Assembly: GCA_947034885.2 (NCBI GenBank)
Contig: OX344751.2
Location: forward strand, 14,508,001 to 14,572,000
Reading direction: 5' to 3'
Length of the DNA stretch: 64,000 nucleotides
Source of the DNA: Thuidium tamariscinum
Lineage: Eukaryota; Streptophyta; Bryopsida; Hypnales; Thuidiaceae
Part shown: positions 57,901-64,000 of the stretch, piece after piece
How the letters are laid out: each line of letters starts with the position of its first letter
How positions within the stretch are numbered: the stretch's first letter is position 1
The notes under the pieces: model-generated
The model's input: only the letters and a program-made list of their open reading frames with translations
Databases searched by the model: none
Told to the model about the DNA's origin: nothing
Program-made: the position numbers and the translations under genes

Positions 57901-60900
57901 AGCAATTTTCGCACCAGTTCTGCTGTCGATGACCTCTGAAGTCCAATGACCAAACAGAAGTGTAGTATAACGCGGAGAATTCGATAGCACTTGTGGTCGA
58001 GATTGCGAACAGAATAGAATGTATCTGACCTTGAAACATTGTCGACGATATAGCCTAAAGCAGGGGACAAAACAACCTCTTGGTTAGCATCGCTGCAATG
58101 AATCTTCAGAGATGCATAAAAACAATGAATGAACTAGCTAGAATGCGAGCATGAATCTGGACAGGAAAAGAACTAATCAAGTGCCCGGATTGCCAGAAGT
58201 AGTCGCATCCGTAATTATCTATAGGGGTTGGAAATAAATCATTCAGGAAGCTTCAAGGAAGGTTTAAAAAATTCGGTTACAACAATCGACTATTAGCTTC
58301 CAAAGTGAACTTTGTACTTTATATTAATTTGGGAAGTTGATTGAAAATTAGGATACCACTTGTGACGTTCTAAAATAAAAGCACTGGCACAAACATGAAG
58401 AGATGAAAGGAGAAGGCATAAAGTTACCATTCTGAATCTGCTGGGGTTGAAGAAGTACATTCCCAGAGACGGGGACGTGTTGTGCGCCTCCAATAGTCTT
58501 ACCACAGCCAGGGCAAGTGGTGGACTGCATAGGCCGCCGGCATTCCCCGACGAAGTACTCATACCCACATGGGCACTTATATTCTCCAATCTCGTGGCCA
58601 TTAGCTACTATGGTTCGAAAAGCAGCGAGGGAACTGTTGGGAGCTGCTAAAACATATGCTGCCTCCAGATGGTCCCTGTCGAGAGTCACGTACCCCTGTA
58701 TTCATGCCAATTTCACAGTATCAAACGCCTGGCAAACCACTTCAATCTCTGCATTGCTTGGAATTTTAAGTTTTAGAGAAACACCCTCAATAGAGGAATG
58801 AATGCCAGTTTTTGTTATCACAGAAGTTACCTGCAGTGGCGATGTTCTTGGTAGCCCCGTCACAACAAGAAGGATGTGCGCAGAGAGGACATTAAACCAC
58901 AAATCTTGGGTTGACATGGTGGGGCTAAGCCTCATGTTGCTCCATATTGTGGGAACTTTATCGTTTTGAGCAAAACACTGCATTATTTCTCTCCACCTGA
59001 TGTCCCATTTTTGCAGACATTTTTGTCTTCCAAGTAACCAAGTGCAAGCAGCCCGCTCTCCTGACGTAAGGGCCCGGGCAGCCGAAGGAAGGTATAATCT
59101 TGATGCTATGGCAGCAGTGATTTGTTTCTGACTGGCAAGCTCGGTATGTCGGTCAAGGTATCTCACACCCTTGCTTTCTTGGTTCGACGACATTTGATTA
59201 ATAGCTTCCGCAGCCTTGTCATAATGAGGCGAAGAGGAACAGAAGGGATCAAACCCGAGAGGATTTGTAACATCATGCATTGTCTCCCATTGAAGTATGG
59301 ACGTATACTCAGTCAGGCCCCTCATCTCACCACATTTTGTAGCAAGAGAACTGATTTCAACCAAGGAGAGTCCCCTCTTCATGTGAAGTACCTTCAGGAG
59401 ATACAGCCTCAATGCTGCAAATCTCGTGCCAGGTGCCCTTGGTTCCTTCATACTTCTAGCTAAAGTTGAAACTGCAGAAGACGATGAACAAGCTATGCTT
59501 GTAGGAGCTCTCAATATCCGTTCAAGCTCGGTTGCCACAGCATCAAAAACTGCACGCAGAAACGCAAACGCCGAAGCTAATTGAAGAGTCAATGGCCCAT
59601 CACCCTCCATGAGCTCTAGAGCTATAGTCAGGCACCTGAGAAAATCCTGAGATCTCCATTCCGTTCCGAGATCCTCTCCTCGTAGTACTAAGGCTTCAGT
59701 CGAATCAGGATTGAGAGACTCGTAGATAATGTCGGACAGAAGAATGAATGCCGTATAACCTTGCCCTTCGAATGGCACTTCTCCTAATTCCAAGCCTCCT
59801 TTGTGCTCCCCGTTCAGCAAAAACTGCATGTACTTGGGACAGCGCGCATCCACAAAGTAGGCAAGGTTGTGAGATAGAGTGGCATCCAGTAGGCAGAGAA
59901 TCAGGTTCTTCATTATGCTTGGGATGTCCTCGAGTGTGAAAATGTATGTTGCAATGGTGTTCACATCAGACAATGTCGTCCTTCCCTTCAGAACTTTCCT
60001 GAAAAACGAAGCAAGAAACCGAGACCAGTGCCCTCGGAGAGACTCTGTCAAGGTTTGGGGGTCCGGGGCCAGACTCAAAACTGCTACCAGTAGCTGCCCA
60101 GGGCTAAATTCGGTGCCATGACTACCCAACCAATTGACCAGACTCTTTAAGGTTTCATTTCCCAATGATAAAGGGGGAAGAACCATGTATGCGAGCTCTC
60201 TCAGTACTTCCAAGCTGGTCAGAATAACCCACCGGGTTGGGCCTCCAAATGCTTTCACAGGCGATGCCAAATTAATCAACAAATCCAGATTCTTAACCCA
60301 CTGATGAATCTCAACGCTCTGCAAAAAGTCTTCCCTTATCATCTCACTTTGAGGTAGAACCGCTGAGTAACATTGAGCCACCAAGTACTCATCAAATGCA
60401 CTTGAGGGAAGGAGTTTGCACTTCAGCTGAGCTAGATTCTCTGCAACAGTATCTTCTGACAAGCACGACGCTACCAGTAAGGCTTGCGCATTGAGCTTCT
60501 CGCCGTGCTCCCATCGAAGAATGTGTAAACTGGGAATAGTGATAACCTTGTCGCCAAGGTTTCCTCTCAAGACCCACTCAAAAGCTTGGGACTCCACCTC
60601 ACTCCGGCTGTCACACTTGTATGGTGCATGCATCTTGGAAAAGTCTCCCACATAGACCTCTGGGTTGTTGTCGACGCAAACGGCAAACTCTGGAAGTTGG
60701 GTCCGCATTGTAGCAGTAATGTCATGTCCAATTTTTATATCTAAATCGGGTTCTACACTACCAGAAGACTCGGACGGAATATTTTCGCGTGAACTGGAGT
60801 TGGACTTCGACAACTGGGTCAAGTACAAATCTTTGAATCCATTATCAACATGTTGTGAATAAATGGCAACGAAAGGCAGGGAGAGATTGAGTGGTCCCTT

Positions 60901-63900
60901 GACTTGGTAGCCTTCGGGGTGCCTTGGGATTGGAACGCTGCTAATGTTCACCAACTCTGCATTCAAAACGGTTCCTCGCCAAATCTCCCTCTTCACTGCA
61001 TCCATTTCGAAATAGCTTCTGAGATCGGACGACTTCTCTAGTAAGTACACAAGTCTCGCGATTGGCTGCCTGAGCTTTTCTTCAATGTGGAGGAGGAAAG
61101 CATCTTGCAGGCTGGAGGACAAGGATAAGAGTCTTCGATCCGAAGCCACGGATGCTTGCCATAATGGATCCGCGTCTTCCATTAGCCACACAAGCGCCCG
61201 GCTCTTGAAACAGCCCCAGAGTTCTTTGTCGTCACATATTTTCTGCACCATTTGCTGGCAGTAGGCGGCGGGGTTCAGTGATTTTGGGTACTTTATACAT
61301 AAAAAGCTCCATGTCAGCACCTTCACCATTATGTCTTTCAGAGGAATGGTCTCTGCTTTCACCAATTCGGCAACACTTTGGTCCAAAAACACTCTGCACC
61401 GTGAAGAAACATGCCCACAATGGTCTCAAATAAATCCCAGAAATTTGATGATCGAAACATTAGATCCAAACCACAAATCACAAATTTCGAGTACGACGGG
61501 CGGTCAGAGTAGAGAGATAGTATATACCTGAGGTCGGTTTCTTCTTTCTGAAGCTGATCGAGTGTAACCTGCTGCCATCCGCTGAGAAAAGTGAAGCCTG
61601 TAAGACTTTCCATCTCACGGTGCGTATGAATGATCAAGACGATGTTCTTCGTCTGAGAGGGTCGGGGGAACACCTGAGCATGATACTCTGAAAAATTCTT
61701 GTCCACCAGGAATTTTGCGTGTTGAATGTGCTCTTTGTCCGTTATGGCATCCGCTTGTAAGATGAGCAAGTCGGAATCTCCGGTTAAGAATAGTTGAATT
61801 TGCGTTTGAAATTGCCTCTCCGACGAGAAGTCTCCAAGCTTCTCGATTTGTGCCTGATTACAACCATGAAGACGGAAGTGCAATTACATGACTGATGAAG
61901 AAAGATTAGAGGAATTCAATCCTGACAACAGCAACCGATGAATGCTGACACTGTGCACAGATGTGGGACAGAAATCAAGACAGAGGTGACATGGATTTTC
62001 AGGTCAAATAACCTTCAGAAATTCAGGGTCTAAGAGATCAAATCGAAACTTTAAGACCCCGGAGATACACGACTCTTAGGATCAATGAATTCTTACATCC
62101 ATTTCGCATAAGAACTTCCTGATTGGCATATGGATAATGGTGCGAGTGGTTATCACCACTCTTAAGCCACTTCCATTTTCCCGCAAGCTCTCATCCAGCA
62201 TCTGCGGCAACCATTGACAAAGTTAATACACGGGTTTCCATTAACTGAAAGTAAGTTTCAAATATTCTCAAAAGATATCGTTGGTATGTGGAGAACATGG
62301 AAATTGAATTGGCAGTCCAACCTCGAAGTGAAGCCAATGTAACTACTCAGACTTCTGGAAAAGAAACCTAGTGACTCGGCAAAAACTATAGTCAGAACGC
62401 TAACCGCTGATACAAGGAACTCTCTCAAACCCTGTTGCTCTTGCCATTCCCCGAAGAAAAGTCCCGTCCATTTCTCCAAGTCGGGAACTTTTTCTCTGCA
62501 CCTTGCAGACAAAGAAGCCCGCACCATTGCATCTACGTGTGCCGTGCGCAACAAGTCTTCTTTACACCTACAGTTGCATATGCATATGCATGAGAAATAC
62601 TTCAGAGTCAAGCAGAAAAGAGAACAAAATCCTGCGTATCTTTGATTACTAGTTCAACTTTCCTAAAAGGGTTAATTACCGTAGTAGTAGAGAAAAAATT
62701 TGGTCCAAAATTGCAGCAAGAAATTGAAGTAAATAGATCAGCACCATCGACAAGTCCTGTAACGTTGTGATCATGTCTTGAACAACTCTTTCTTTCATGA
62801 GGTTTATTTCAAAAGCATGTCAAGAAGTGGTTCGAATCCTGATAAAGAGGATATGCCTGACTCGGTCACATAATACCTGTCAAGAAGCAATATGAATTCA
62901 GACGATTCCGTACTGCTGATATCATCAGAGTGCTCAGGTTGATGATGCAACACAAGCGAGGGAAGCGTGTCTTCATGGAACCCAGCGAACAAGTCATTTA
63001 CTTTAAAGACATCATCGGAACGCTCCGAGTTGGTTGAAAGACCCGCCATTTGTTCACACCATGATTTCAGAATTTCCACAGCCTCCCTTCTACTTCCCGT
63101 CAGAATGTTCTCGTAAGTGAGCACTTGCTTCTCGAATCGGTTCAGAAACGGTGGGTCCAGTCGCGAAACTTGGCTGAAGTCCACTACCACAATGCAGCGA
63201 AAGCTGTCATGGACGTAGCACATAGGATTACTGTAAGCTCCAATGGCGATACGGCAGTTTCGCCTCTCGGCCACAGTTGTGTAGTGCTGATTGAGCATGT
63301 CATAGAGCGAGGACCAAAGCCGCTCTACTCCCCTGAGAAGTATGCATCTGCAAAGCCATCAGAAAGTTCAGTTCGAGGTTACGGGCAGTCTAAATGGCCT
63401 GCTAACTTAAAAGCAATATTCACGCATCACTACCGTTCTGAAGTGCACGACACGACTCTCCAAAGAGTCTTCTTCTTAACCTGACAGAAATTTTCGTTTC
63501 TTCATCTTTAAAGAAAGAAACAAAAAAAGAAGAGACGCACCTGCCAGCTTCCATGTGCAAAATTATGATGCTGAGCAACAAATATGAATAGTCATCACTA
63601 CAGTCATCTTTAAATTTGCTTCCGTGAATAATTATCACATTTTTCTGAAACTTCTCGAGAATCCCAATTGCAGAGTCCCCCTGATCCACAACAGAAATAA
63701 ATTGAGTATAATTAATTTCTGCAAAGGAGAACACGCTCACAGGAATCGTGAAAATTCAAAATTCAGGTCATATTTGATGAACAGAGATTATCTTGTGGGA
63801 GTTTAGAAACTTTCCACAACCAATATCTCAGAATTTTACTGAAGTGATAGATTAAGTGTGAAAACTTACGGTGGTGAGCAGCATCAGATGCCTCGCATGC

Positions 63901-64000
63901 TTGTCTTCCAGATTCTCTCGAACCAGGTCCATAACAGGGGGTGGCTGTAGCAGGAGCTCTTCATGCCCCAGATTGTGCTTCAGAATATTGGAGAAGGTCT
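54994..64000 (-). CDS. RNF213-like giant AAA+/E3 ubiquitin ligase, C-terminal part (runs off the right edge)
   Basis: The C-terminal ~2030 residues of a protein homologous to animal RNF213 (mysterin), a dynein-like AAA+ protein with ubiquitin-ligase activity. Thirteen exons by splice sites and frame: 63870->64000, 63541-63680, 62877-63347, 62405-62567, 62097-62201, 61528-61853, 58831-61393, 58428-58695, 57307-58054, 56719-56998, 56366-56533, 55533-55918 and 54994-55333; the complete ones sum to 5958 nt, in frame. The first exons carry the end of an AAA unit with RNF213-typical LYDMLNQHYT, IGAYSNPMCYVHDSFRCIVV and PPFLNRFEKQVLTYENIL. Next come the large helical E3-shell region and, in exon 58428-58695, an RZ-type zinc finger: YKCPCGYEYFVGECRRPM...CPGCGKTIGG. 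The C-terminal domain ends FPPNLLLQHSFATY. No RING-type Cys/His cluster was found between AAA and RZ. The AAA motors and N terminus lie outside the window. Confidence 0.88.

Noticed and set aside
58696-58830. In-frame stop between the long RNF213-like exon and the RZ exon, as if the gene were broken
   Set aside because: Good donor (CAG|GTAACT) and acceptor (ATACAG|GGG) sites remove the segment as a normal intron with phase kept.
1-64000. CRISPR arrays, prophage, bacterial operons or toxin systems
   Set aside because: Introns, plant organelle targeting and plant repeats show eukaryotic nuclear DNA; no spaced repeat array or prokaryotic gene cluster was seen.

Overview
The window is nuclear DNA of a plant, most likely a non-seed (bryophyte-like) land plant. 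The evidence is many short GT..AG introns in compact genes, a chloroplast-targeted thylakoid-lumen FKBP of the FKBP18 type, a CENP-E-like kinesin-7, a plant Ty1/copia retroelement with an initiator-Met tRNA primer site, and very AT-rich intergenic DNA. The bryophyte placement is inference, resting partly on the RNF213-like gene, which I associate with non-seed plants rather than crops. No rRNA, tRNA, CRISPR or bacterial-type operon was seen.

Layout, left to right. 1-1.8 kb: AT-rich DNA with a 735-bp terminal-inverted-repeat (TIR) element. 1.8-3.2 kb: a GC-richer leader-like stretch. 3.26-11.85 kb (+): an SF1B (UPF1/senataxin-like) helicase gene, split inside an exon by a whole-looking copia retroelement (4.23-9.33 kb) with apparently identical 242-bp LTRs and a 5-bp target duplication. 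13.16-28.87 kb (-): a 40-exon kinesin-7 gene whose summed exons stay in frame, about 2264 residues. 29.8-46.8 kb: about 17 kb of AT-rich, gene-empty DNA with several repeat families, including a ~1.1-kb foldback element, related TIR elements and a nested insertion. 46.89-49.34 kb (+): a six-exon FKBP18-like gene. 49.8-54.9 kb: more AT-rich repeat DNA with twin hairpins and a long-range direct repeat. 54.99 kb to the window edge (-): the C-terminal ~2030 residues of an RNF213-like giant AAA+/E3 protein with an RZ-type zinc finger and no recognisable RING.

The four host genes do not look like a pathway: a nucleic-acid helicase, a mitotic motor, a thylakoid-lumen isomerase-fold protein and a ubiquitin-ligase-like giant. 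The most noteworthy points are the recent copia insertion between the Walker A and DEAx motifs of the helicase, the RING-less RNF213-like architecture with a CPCGY variant of its zinc finger, and an apparently undescribed set of TIR/foldback elements sharing the end GGTGATTGCAAGAAA. Exon boundaries were derived by hand from splice signals and frame continuity, so individual junctions may be off and small in-frame exons could be missing.
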